From assembly GCA_949298955.1 (NCBI GenBank), contig CASFYQ010000003.1, positions 1 through 64,000 of the forward strand: a stretch of 64,000 nt of DNA, read 5' to 3'. Each line of letters starts with the position of its first letter. Within the stretch, counting starts at the first letter, position 1. Source of the stretch: an uncultured Bacteroidales bacterium (GTDB taxonomy: Bacteria > Bacteroidota > Bacteroidia > Bacteroidales > Barnesiellaceae). The notes beneath the pieces are model-generated. The model was given only the letters and a program-made list of their open reading frames with translations. It did no database searches and was not told the DNA's origin. Both the position numbers and the translations under genes were made by a program. Of the stretch, positions 44,061 to 52,053 are shown in pieces.

Positions 44061-45752
44061 TTATTTGATGAACTTGATCATCGTTCCGTCGATGTTGGCT
44101 ATATATACACCTTGAGCGAGATCCGCTACCGAAACCTCAGGGGTGTTTTCGGCCTGCCATACGATTTGGCCGCCCAGGTTGTAAATGACCACTTTCTTCA
44201 TTTGGGGAACTACAAGCACCTGTGCCTGACGGTCATAATAGGCAGCTTGGGCTGCAACGGTTTCGATACCCGATGCCGGTGAGATATGGATATTGAAATC
44301 ATAAGCGATACCATTTCTCAGTTCGTTGAAGAAATCGGTAAATACTTTCGTGTTCCAGTCCTCGGTATAGGGATTGGGGGCCATGTATACGACACGCATG
44401 CGATAGGTGCCGTCGGGTGTTCCCTCGGGAATGGCGATGGTTCTTTGCCAACCTTCGGCAACGCTGCCGTTGGGATCGCCAAAGTTGTTGTTCTTGCTGC
44501 TGTCGCCCAGCGGCTCGTAAAGCTCGTTTTCACCGGCGAATGTCTTGTCGTTGTTCCAGTCGATGTAGAGAGCCTGGCGAGTCCAAACCAGTTCGGGTTC
44601 GCACACGTTTTCATTTACAGTGATGTCGCTGTTATATTGTTTCAGTTTCAAGGTGAAAGATTCGAGGCCTTCGGTCAGTTCGATAGGCGTAGAGGTCTTG
44701 TCGATAACAGCACCTTCGATTTGGGGGGTATGTACTTCCTTATATTCGGTGAAGGGCAGTTCTTCCTGGCTGTTGCAAGTGAAGAGTTCGTGGCTCTCAT
44801 CGCCTGCTGTATAAGAAGCGGCACCCAGGTAGCGGTTTTGTTGATTCAAGCCTACCTCATAGAAACGAGTCATAATGGGATAGTCTTTTTCTACAAATTC
44901 GGCTACGAGACTGATGCTGCTTTCACCTTCATAAGTGTAGGTGTGGCGGTAGCTTACCACCTCTGTGGTACTCTCTTTGACCCAACGGTAGAACATGTAA
45001 CCGTCCAGGGCAGTGGCTTTTACGGTGACTGCCTGGCCGACGGCCGTTTCGACACTCGACTCCGTTTCACCTTCGATAGCAACCGAGCCTTTTTCAGCGT
45101 CGGCCGATGCTACCGAAACCGTGCGGGTGGCTGTGGGGGTATACTCGGCCGGATAGAAGAACCAGCCCGAGGCTTGGTGCACACCGGCGGCATAGACGGT
45201 TACTCCAAAGTTGAGACCGCCGTCGGTAGCATTCAGGAACGCCCGGTCTCCGCTATACTCGACAAATTGCAGTACATACTGTTTGTCGGCACAGTCGGGG
45301 TTGATTCCGGTCGACAAACTGGTAGCCAGATTCCAAACGGAGCCGGTCTCGTTCATTTCGAGCTGAGTATTTACGTGGATTGAACCGTCTTCGGCTGTAG
45401 CCGTGCTGGGAACAAATACACGCAGGCCGTCGTAGTTGACCAGATATACATGTGTTTCGGGGCCGTCTTTTACCGGCTCCAAACGCCACAGGTAAGCCTC
45501 GGCTATTCGGTCCTCGGGGATTCCGGTCGGGAATTGTTCGGTGCACAGGGTTGTCCCGTCCCATTTCAGGAACCGATTCTGGCGGGTGCCGTCGGTGAGG
45601 TGCGACGACATCATCGTGTACCACTGGGGTGCATCCGCTGTACTGGTTATGGGATCCACTGCACCCTCAATGGGGGTGACGGCAGCCATCATTTTGTTCG
45701 ATGAGAATAAACTGGTTGCAAGAAGCAACGAAAGGAATAGATTTTTCTTCAT
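44061..45752 (-). CDS. Modular secreted protein with type IX-like C-terminal tail
   Basis: 563 residues. Signal peptide (MKKNLFLSLLLATSLFSSNK). Modules in order: a ricin-like trefoil near 40-205 (WYTMMSSHLTDGTRQNRFLK, YLWRLEPVKDGPETHVYLVN, ASGWFFYPAEY), an InlB-type repeat near 240-295 (VTVKATALDGYMFYRWV), a GEVED-like domain near 350-485 (LYIDWNNDKTFAGENELYEP), then a sorting-like C-terminus (VVIYNLGGQIVWQAE, ending MIKFIK). Likely exported to the surface as a glycan-binding accessory for the sulfatase in the same operon. First gene of that operon. Confidence 0.75.
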   Translation of the reverse strand: MKKNLFLSLLLATSLFSSNKMMAAVTPIEGAVDPITSTADAPQWYTMMSSHLTDGTRQNRFLKWDGTTLCTEQFPTGIPEDRIAEAYLWRLEPVKDGPETHVYLVNYDGLRVFVPSTATAEDGSIHVNTQLEMNETGSVWNLATSLSTGINPDCADKQYVLQFVEYSGDRAFLNATDGGLNFGVTVYAAGVHQASGWFFYPAEYTPTATRTVSVASADAEKGSVAIEGETESSVETAVGQAVTVKATALDGYMFYRWVKESTTEVVSYRHTYTYEGESSISLVAEFVEKDYPIMTRFYEVGLNQQNRYLGAASYTAGDESHELFTCNSQEELPFTEYKEVHTPQIEGAVIDKTSTPIELTEGLESFTLKLKQYNSDITVNENVCEPELVWTRQALYIDWNNDKTFAGENELYEPLGDSSKNNNFGDPNGSVAEGWQRTIAIPEGTPDGTYRMRVVYMAPNPYTEDWNTKVFTDFFNELRNGIAYDFNIHISPASGIETVAAQAAYYDRQAQVLVVPQMKKVVIYNLGGQIVWQAENTPEVSVADLAQGVYIANIDGTMIKFIK

Positions 45753-46088
45753 AAATAGTGTTTTTTATGGTAAGTGTTATGTTTCTCTCTTATGGTTTGT
45801 TGTGCGCTTTTTTTTAATAAAATGTGATTCCAATATTAAAACCGTCACATAATATTAAACGGGAAATCCAATGTTTTCCCCTAACAAGCGAGGCGATTTT
45901 TTGCAGCGGACAAAATTAATAATAAATTTAATAGTATGGGCCATATTATAGTGAAATTTTAACTTTCTTTCGGTAGTTCCTGCATTTGTCAGGAACAGGT
46001 CGCGGCTCTTTTTGAAACAATGTGAGGCTCCTGTTGCATTATTCTTCAAAAAAATTGTAACTTGCGACAGATTTATAAACACGCATAT

Positions 46089-47291
46089 ATGAAAAGATAT
46101 TTGGTGACCGGCGCGGCCGGTTTTATTGGAGCCAACTTTTTGAAATACTTGCTGAAAAAGTATGGCGAAGATGTTTATGTCGTAGTCTTGGACAAACTTA
46201 CCTATGCCGGCAACCTGGGTACAATCAAAGAGGAGATTGCCGATTCGCGGGTACGTTTCGTCAAGGGCGATATTCGCAATGCCGAGCTGGTGGCCCAGAT
46301 TTTTGCCGAAACCGATATAGACTATGTGGTCAATTTTGCGGCCGAGTCGCATGTCGACCGCAGTATTGCCAACCCGCAGCTTTTCCTGGAAACCAATATA
46401 CTGGGCACACAGAATATGCTCGACTGTGCCCGCAAGGCGTGGTATCGCGGCAAAGATGGTGAGGGAAGGCCGGTTTATGCCGAGGGTAAAAAATTCTTAC
46501 AAGTCTCGACCGACGAGGTGTATGGTTCGCTCTCGAAAGACTATGCCGAGCCGCACCCGCTCGAGATTACCGACCCCGATGTGCGTCGCGTGGTGAGCGG
46601 CCGTACCGACCTGCATACCTATGGCAAACGTTTCTTTACCGAAACGACACCGCTCGACCCCCGTTCGCCCTATTCGGCGTCGAAGACGAGTGCCGATATG
46701 TTTGTGCGGGCCTATCACGAGACCTACGGCATGCCGGTGAACATTACCCGCTGCTCCAACAACTACGGGCCTTATCATTTCCCCGAAAAATTGATACCGC
46801 TGATTATAAAGAATATTCTGGCCGGGCAGAAGCTCCCCGTTTACGGGAAGGGCGACAATGTGCGCGACTGGCTTTATGTCGAGGATCATGCCAAGGCCAT
46901 CGATGTCGTGCTGGAGCGTGGCCGCATAGGCGAGGTCTACAACGTGGGCGGTTTCAACGAAGAGCAGAATATCAACATCGTGAAGCTCGTTATCGCCATC
47001 ATTGCCCGCATCATGCGCGAGGAACCCGAGTACCGCCGGGTACTCAAAACCGATGTCGAGAATATCAACGAGGGACTCATCTCTTTTGTGGGCGACCGTC
47101 CCGGGCACGATATGCGTTATGCTATCGACCCCTCGAAGATTGCCCGTGAACTGGGCTGGTATCCCGAGACTCCCTTCCGGGTGGGTATCGAGAAGACCGT
47201 GCGCTGGTATCTCGACCATCAGGATTGGGTCGACGAGGTGGTGAGCGGCGATTATCAAAAGTATTACGAACAAATGTACGGCAACCGTTGA
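46089..47291 (+). CDS. rfbB: dTDP-glucose 4,6-dehydratase
   Basis: 400 residues from the ATG at 46089 (an upstream in-frame ATG at 46062 is less likely). Short-chain dehydrogenase fold: [19 protein letters not shown] for [13 protein letters not shown] with the catalytic Asp-Glu pair, and [13 protein letters not shown] with the catalytic Tyr and Lys. It makes dTDP-4-keto-6-deoxyglucose. A little longer than usual owing to an insertion around 120-140. First gene of a dTDP-amino-sugar operon. The 336-base gap upstream (45753-46088) holds an inverted repeat TTCCTG/CAGGAA near 45976-45993 but no consensus promoter. Confidence 0.95.
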   Translation: MKRYLVTGAAGFIGANFLKYLLKKYGEDVYVVVLDKLTYAGNLGTIKEEIADSRVRFVKGDIRNAELVAQIFAETDIDYVVNFAAESHVDRSIANPQLFLETNILGTQNMLDCARKAWYRGKDGEGRPVYAEGKKFLQVSTDEVYGSLSKDYAEPHPLEITDPDVRRVVSGRTDLHTYGKRFFTETTPLDPRSPYSASKTSADMFVRAYHETYGMPVNITRCSNNYGPYHFPEKLIPLIIKNILAGQKLPVYGKGDNVRDWLYVEDHAKAIDVVLERGRIGEVYNVGGFNEEQNINIVKLVIAIIARIMREEPEYRRVLKTDVENINEGLISFVGDRPGHDMRYAIDPSKIARELGWYPETPFRVGIEKTVRWYLDHQDWVDEVVSGDYQKYYEQMYGNR

Positions 47292-47313
47292 TTGCCATAA
47301 AATAGAACTGCAA

Positions 47314-48192
47314 ATGAAAGGTATCGTATTGGCCGGTGGTTCCGGCACCCGGTTATATCCTATTACGCGGGGCGTGTCGAAACAGATGTTGCCCGTGTAT
47401 GACAAGCCCATGATTTATTATCCCATATCGGTGTTGATGCTGGCGGGTATTCGCGAGATTCTCGTCATCAGCACGCCTACCGACCTGCCCGGATTCAAGC
47501 GTCTGCTGGGCGACGGCAGTCAGTTCGGGGTACGGTTCGAGTATGCCGAGCAGCCTTCGCCCGACGGGTTGGCGCAAGCCTTTATCATCGGTGAGCGGTT
47601 TATCGGCAGCGATACCGTTTGTCTGGTATTGGGCGACAATATCTTTTATGGACAGAGCTTTACCCGCATGCTGCGGCAGGCGGTGACCGATGCCGACCGG
47701 GGCATGGCTACGGTCTTTGGCTATCGGGTGGGCGATCCCGAACGCTACGGCGTGGTCGAGTTTGACGAGCAAGGGCATGCGATAAGCATCGAGGAGAAGC
47801 CGCTCAATCCTCGTTCCAACTATGCGGTGGTGGGACTCTATTTCTATCCCAATCGGGTCGTCGAGGTCGCCAAGCACGTGAAGCCGTCGGCTCGGGGCGA
47901 ACTGGAAATTACCTCGGTCAACCAGGTGTTTCTCGAATCGCAAAGTCTCGGCGTGCAGTTGATGGGGCGTGGTTTCGCCTGGCTCGACACGGGTACCCAC
48001 GAGTCGCTCTACGAGGCTTCCAACTTTATCGAGACTATCGAACACCGTCAGGGACTCAAAGTCGCTTCGCTCGAAGAGGTCGCCTATCGCATGGGGTGGA
48101 TTGACCGAATACAGTTGCTCGAACTGGCCGAGCCGATGAAGAAAAACCAATACGGACAATATTTGATAAAACTGGCTAACGATGAGCTTTGA
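47314..48192 (+). CDS. rfbA: Glucose-1-phosphate thymidylyltransferase
   Basis: 292 residues. The nucleotidyltransferase signature [19 protein letters not shown] starts near residue 8, with [12 protein letters not shown] (the metal-binding Asp) and [17 protein letters not shown] later. It activates glucose-1-phosphate with dTTP, the first step to dTDP-6-deoxy sugars. Normal length. Its end overlaps the next gene by 11 bases, indicating one operon. Confidence 0.96.
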   Translation: MKGIVLAGGSGTRLYPITRGVSKQMLPVYDKPMIYYPISVLMLAGIREILVISTPTDLPGFKRLLGDGSQFGVRFEYAEQPSPDGLAQAFIIGERFIGSDTVCLVLGDNIFYGQSFTRMLRQAVTDADRGMATVFGYRVGDPERYGVVEFDEQGHAISIEEKPLNPRSNYAVVGLYFYPNRVVEVAKHVKPSARGELEITSVNQVFLESQSLGVQLMGRGFAWLDTGTHESLYEASNFIETIEHRQGLKVASLEEVAYRMGWIDRIQLLELAEPMKKNQYGQYLIKLANDEL

Positions 48193-48601
48193 CCGGGTGA
48201 AATTTGTCGATTTGCCCAAAGTGGCCGACAAACGGGGCAACCTGTCGTTCATCGAGAGCGCACGGCATATCCCCTTTGAGATTGCCCGCACCTATTGGCT
48301 CTATGATGTGCCGGGCGACGAGCGTCGCACCGGTCATGCCTTTCGGGAGCAGGAAGAGTTTATCGTGGCCCTCTCGGGAAGCTTCGATGTCGTGCTGAAC
48401 GATGGTAGCGAGACCCGCCGCTATCACATGGCCCGGTCGTATTACGGCCTGTATGTGCCGTGCATGATGTGGCGCGAGTTGGACAACTTTTCGACCAATT
48501 CGCTGGCACTGGTACTTTCGTCGACTCGCTACGATGCCGCCGATTATATAGAAAATTTCGAGGAGTATTGCACGTTGTTGAAAGGAGGACGAGATGACTA
48601 A
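48182..48601 (+). CDS. FdtA/WxcM-like cupin, probable dTDP-sugar ketoisomerase paralogue A
   Basis: 139 residues, one cupin domain of the FdtA/QdtA family: [48 protein letters not shown] and [19 protein letters not shown]. Family members isomerise dTDP-4-keto-6-deoxyglucose to the 3-keto sugar. The usual paired His (G-H-x-H) is reduced: GHAF keeps the first His but has Phe at the second. It may have lost or changed activity, or work as a partner of the next gene. It overlaps rfbA by 11 bases and the second cupin gene by eight. Confidence 0.8.
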   Translation: MSFDRVKFVDLPKVADKRGNLSFIESARHIPFEIARTYWLYDVPGDERRTGHAFREQEEFIVALSGSFDVVLNDGSETRRYHMARSYYGLYVPCMMWRELDNFSTNSLALVLSSTRYDAADYIENFEEYCTLLKGGRDD

Positions 48602-49013
48602 GCGGGCTTCGGTAGACGACTGCCGCATTATCCAATTGCCCAAGAACGAGCAGGACAGCGGTAACATTACTGTCGTGGAGAACAACCGCGAGTTGCCTTT
48701 TGCCGTGAAGCGTGTCTATTACCTCTACGACGTGCCGGGCGGCGAGGAGCGTGGCGGCCATTCGCACAAGCAGCTCTATGAGTTTCTCGTGGCTGCCGGC
48801 GGCTCGTTCGACGTGCTGCTCGACGATGGCGAGCACACCCGCACGGTCACGTTGAACCGACCCAATTACGGATTGCTCATCGTCCCGGGCATTTGGCGGG
48901 TACTCAACAACTTTTCGTCGGGGTCGGTTTGCCTGGTGTTGACCTCCGACTATTATGACGAGAGCGACTATGTGCGGGAATATAACGAGTTTAAGAATAT
49001 CGACAACGAATAA
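48594..49013 (+). CDS. FdtA/QdtA-like dTDP-4-keto-6-deoxyglucose 3,4-ketoisomerase, paralogue B
   Basis: 139 residues, a cupin aligned end to end with its neighbour: QLPKNEQDSGNITVVENNR, YLYDVPGGEERGGHSHKQLY with the intact GGHSHK metal/catalytic motif, GSFDVLLDDG and LIVPGIWRVLNNFSSGS. It is the paralogue expected to be active in converting the 4-keto to the 3-keto sugar before amination. Whether the product has the gluco or galacto form (Qui3N or Fuc3N) cannot be decided from sequence. Overlaps the aminotransferase start by one base. Confidence 0.88.
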   Translation: MTKRASVDDCRIIQLPKNEQDSGNITVVENNRELPFAVKRVYYLYDVPGGEERGGHSHKQLYEFLVAAGGSFDVLLDDGEHTRTVTLNRPNYGLLIVPGIWRVLNNFSSGSVCLVLTSDYYDESDYVREYNEFKNIDNE

Positions 49014-50134
49014 TGAAATATCCTCATCTCTCTTTACAACGAGCCAATGAACCTTATATGGCCGAGATGAAGGCCGCTGCCGCCCGGGTAATCGAGGGCG
49101 GCTGGTATATCCGGGGGCAATATGTGTCCCGGCTGGAAGAGCAACTGTGCCGGTACCTGGGATGTCGCCATGCCGTGGCCACCGGCAACGGGCTGGACGC
49201 TCTGCGGCTCATATTGCGGGCTTATATCGAGATGGGGGCGATGCAGCCGGGCGACGAGGTTATCGTGCCTGCAAATACCTATGTCGCCTCGGTGCTTGCC
49301 ATTACCGATAACGGATTGGTGCCTGTTTTTGTAGAACCCTCGGCCGATACTTATAATCTCGATATCGGGCTGGTCGAGCAGGCGGTGACGTCGCGCACGC
49401 GGGCCGTCATGGTGGTGCATCTGTATGGCCGGGCTTGTTGGGACGAATCGCTGAAAACGGTGGCCGCCCGTCACGGACTGAAGATTGTTGAGGACAATGC
49501 CCAGGCATTCGGGGCCGTCTCGCCGGTGGCTGGGTTGCACGGGTCGCATCATGCCGGGGCGTTGGGCGATGCTTCGGGGCAGAGTTTCTACCCCACCAAA
49601 AATCTGGGTGCGCTGGGCGATGCCGGAGCCGTAACGACCGACGACCCGAAGCTGGCTGAGGTGGTGCGGGCGTTGGGCAATTACGGATCGGCTGTGCGTT
49701 ATGTCAACGAGTATAAAGGGGTGAACAGCCGTATGGACGATTTACAGGCGGCTTTCCTCTTGGTGAAATTGAAATATATCGACGAGGAGAACCGCCGTCG
49801 GGTCGAGATTGCCCGCCTGTATACCGAGTCGATACACAACGACCTGATTACGTTGCCGCAGGCCGGAGAGTCCGGGTCGCACATCTGGCACCAGTATGTG
49901 GTGCGTTGTGTCGAGCGTGACCGTCTGATGCGTTATCTCGAATCGCAGGGGGTAGGCTCCCTCATTCATTATCCCATACCGCCGCACAAGCAGCCATGTT
50001 ATCGCGAGTATAGTCATCTGCATTTGCCCCTGGCCGAGCGGTTGGCCCATGAAATACTGAGCCTGCCTATGTCGTCCTACCTCACCGATGACGATGTGTG
50101 CGAGATTGCCTCGATTGTCAATCGGTTCGCTTGA
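49013..50134 (+). CDS. DegT/DnrJ/EryC1/StrS sugar aminotransferase (FdtB/QdtB-like)
   Basis: 373 residues, PLP-dependent. Motifs: HAVATGNGLDALRLILRAY, GDEVIVPANTYVASVLAI, and SFYPTKNLGALGDAGAV with the PLP lysine. It aminates dTDP-3-keto-6-deoxyhexose to the 3-amino sugar. The gene closes a five-gene cluster (rfbB, rfbA, two cupins, aminotransferase). No N-acetyltransferase (FdtC/QdtC) follows, so the sugar may stay unacylated or be acylated by an enzyme coded elsewhere. A terminator follows. Confidence 0.92.
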   Translation: MKYPHLSLQRANEPYMAEMKAAAARVIEGGWYIRGQYVSRLEEQLCRYLGCRHAVATGNGLDALRLILRAYIEMGAMQPGDEVIVPANTYVASVLAITDNGLVPVFVEPSADTYNLDIGLVEQAVTSRTRAVMVVHLYGRACWDESLKTVAARHGLKIVEDNAQAFGAVSPVAGLHGSHHAGALGDASGQSFYPTKNLGALGDAGAVTTDDPKLAEVVRALGNYGSAVRYVNEYKGVNSRMDDLQAAFLLVKLKYIDEENRRRVEIARLYTESIHNDLITLPQAGESGSHIWHQYVVRCVERDRLMRYLESQGVGSLIHYPIPPHKQPCYREYSHLHLPLAERLAHEILSLPMSSYLTDDDVCEIASIVNRFA

Positions 50135-50169
50135 TGGAGAAAGCATTTTCAAGACCCTTCATATATGAG

Positions 50170-50208
50170 CAATCGCCTCCTTGTAGAATCAGGGAAGCGA
50201 TTGTTTTT
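50170..50208 (+). terminator. Terminator after the dTDP-amino-sugar operon
   Basis: CAATCGC at 50170-50176 pairs with GCGATTG at 50197-50203, followed by TTTTT at 50204-50208. Confidence 0.8.
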
Positions 50209-50218
50209 CAGGGGACGA

Positions 50219-50725
50219 TTAGTTTCGTTTCAAAGCATTGACAGCAGCTTCGTAGTCGGGTTCGTGAGTGATTTCGGGCACGAGTTCGGCATGTATAATC
50301 TGTCCCGCTTCGTCAATGACGATTACGGCACGGGCCAGCAGGGAGGCCAGCGGGCCGTCGGTCATCTCCACGCCGTACTCCCGGCCAAACTCGGGCGAGC
50401 GGAAGGCCGAGGCGGCGATGAGGTTCTCGATGCCCTCGGTGGTGCAGAACCGTGATTGGGCAAAGGGCAGGTCTTTCGATACGGCAATGACTGTCGTGTT
50501 GTCGAGCGAGGCGGCCAGTTGGTTGAACTTGCGCACCGAGGTGGCGCATACGGCGGTATCGAGGCTGGGGAAGATGTTCAGGACGATGCGTCGTCCCTTC
50601 AACGCTTCGCTGCGCAGTTCGGTCAAGTCGCCACGGGTGAGGGTGAATCGGGGAGCCGGGCACCCGACGAGGGGCAATCGGCCGCAGGTGTGTACGGGGG
50701 TGCCTTTGAAAAGGGTTGTTTCCAT
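50219..50725 (-). CDS. tpx: Thiol peroxidase
   Basis: 168 residues, atypical 2-Cys peroxiredoxin. The peroxidatic motif FPSLDTAVCATSVRKFN puts the reactive Cys at 60, and the resolving Cys is at 94 (QSRFCTTEG), as in Tpx. It reduces lipid and hydrogen peroxides using thioredoxin, in cytoplasm or periplasm. It lies 22 bases after a thioredoxin-fold protein gene on the same strand, so the two form a redox operon. Confidence 0.95.
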   Translation of the reverse strand: METTLFKGTPVHTCGRLPLVGCPAPRFTLTRGDLTELRSEALKGRRIVLNIFPSLDTAVCATSVRKFNQLAASLDNTTVIAVSKDLPFAQSRFCTTEGIENLIAASAFRSPEFGREYGVEMTDGPLASLLARAVIVIDEAGQIIHAELVPEITHEPDYEAAVNALKRN

Positions 50726-50747
50726 TGTAGTGAGTTTATGAATGTTT

Positions 50748-51935
50748 TTATTGAAGAGCCGGTGATGGCCGCATGGAGACGATGGCTTGCCGCAGTTCCT
50801 CGGTGAGCGAGGGGGTGTAGCCTATCTTGACCAGGCGTATCGTGCCCGAAGGGTCGAGCAGGAAGAGGGTGGGGTAGCCGGTCACCCCGTAAGCGGTGGC
50901 CGTCTTGCCCGTATGCTCCAGAATAATGGCCCCTGCGGGGTTGGGCATTTCGCCCGGTTGCTGCCCGGTGTAGAGGAGAACCGGGGTGAGATTCTCTTGC
51001 AGCGAGAGCGTCTCGACAAGCTGTCGCACCGGGTTGCAGAACTCGCCCCGGTCGTCGAGGAACAGCAGCAGCGAGTATTGCCCCTTCAGCTGGTCGGAGG
51101 TGAAGCGGCGCTTGCCCCAGGGCAGGGCGAATCGGGGAGCCTCCTGTCCCACCCGGTCGACGGCGGCATAGGTGCCTTCGCGGAAGAGCAGGAACACCTC
51201 GCCGTAGTCGCGCAAGAGCTTTTTCTCGCCGAAATAATCGGGCGGGAATGGGGTGTCGGTGACGTTTGTATCATATCGTACCACGACCGTTTGCGATCCC
51301 AGGTGGCCGGGGTTGTTCTCGGACTCGCGATAGAGCGGTAGAGAATTTGCCCGGTCGAAGGTGTAGAGAATGGTGCGGGCCACCTCGCCCCGGACCGAGT
51401 CGGTCACCAGAATGGCCTGGCAGCGGGCACCCTGTACCGTCGTGTCGGGGAAGAAGTCTACCCGGCAGTCGGCCTTGCCGCAGAAATCGCGCAACTGCCG
51501 GGCTATCTCGGCCGGGAACAGCTCGGCAAAGAGTCCCGAGCGGTGTATGCCGGGCGAGTTGCCCTGCCGGACAAACGGCTCGGGGTTGGCATCGTGGTGA
51601 TACTCCCGCAGGCGGTTGCGGTCGAAGCGGAAACAGTGTCCGTTGTCGTAGGCGGCAAAGTTGGGGTAAGGGCAAGTGTCGTTCGTGGCCTTGTAGTCGA
51701 CGAGGTAGCTATACCCGCACAGCGTGTCGGACGGAGCCCGGCGGTAGTCGAGCCGGGCTTGGTATTCGATTTCCGAGTCGGTGATGGGCAGCGTCACACG
51801 ATAGGTGAACGTGGTGCGGTAGTCGGTTGTCGAGTCGAGCCGGGCGATGATGTCGTCCATGCCGGTATGGGCCAGTGCGGCGGCCAGGCCGACCGGGAGG
51901 CTCAGGAGGAGCGCCCAAAAGCGATGAGGTTTCAT
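50748..51935 (-). CDS. Exported protein with a CxxC-less thioredoxin-like C-terminal domain
   Basis: 395 residues. N-terminal signal (FWALLLSLPVGLAAALAH), then a beta-rich domain of about 200 residues with several Cys (DTLCGYSYLV, NDTCPYP, FCGKADCRVDFF), unfamiliar to me. The C-terminal part from about 265 looks TlpA/AhpC-like: GQEAPRFALPWGKRRF, LLLFLDDRGEFCNPVRQLV and VTGYPTLFLLDPSG with the cis-Pro. The expected C-x-x-C has become a lone Cys in GEFCNPV. Redox function therefore doubtful. Directly upstream of tpx. Confidence 0.7.
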   Translation of the reverse strand: MKPHRFWALLLSLPVGLAAALAHTGMDDIIARLDSTTDYRTTFTYRVTLPITDSEIEYQARLDYRRAPSDTLCGYSYLVDYKATNDTCPYPNFAAYDNGHCFRFDRNRLREYHHDANPEPFVRQGNSPGIHRSGLFAELFPAEIARQLRDFCGKADCRVDFFPDTTVQGARCQAILVTDSVRGEVARTILYTFDRANSLPLYRESENNPGHLGSQTVVVRYDTNVTDTPFPPDYFGEKKLLRDYGEVFLLFREGTYAAVDRVGQEAPRFALPWGKRRFTSDQLKGQYSLLLFLDDRGEFCNPVRQLVETLSLQENLTPVLLYTGQQPGEMPNPAGAIILEHTGKTATAYGVTGYPTLFLLDPSGTIRLVKIGYTPSLTEELRQAIVSMRPSPALQ

Positions 51936-52053
51936 AGTCGTAGGAGTCTGTTAGGAGTATAACACTCCACCGCCTGTTTGGTTCATGGCAGATTCTTCCC
52001 GAACTCTTGAATCCGGAATGAGAAATAGCAGACGTGCCTGCCATGCAGGCCGA

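Noticed and set aside
40989..45752. Classical polysaccharide utilisation locus
   Set aside because: No SusC, SusD or hybrid two-component/ECF regulator genes are present near any of the sulfatase clusters.
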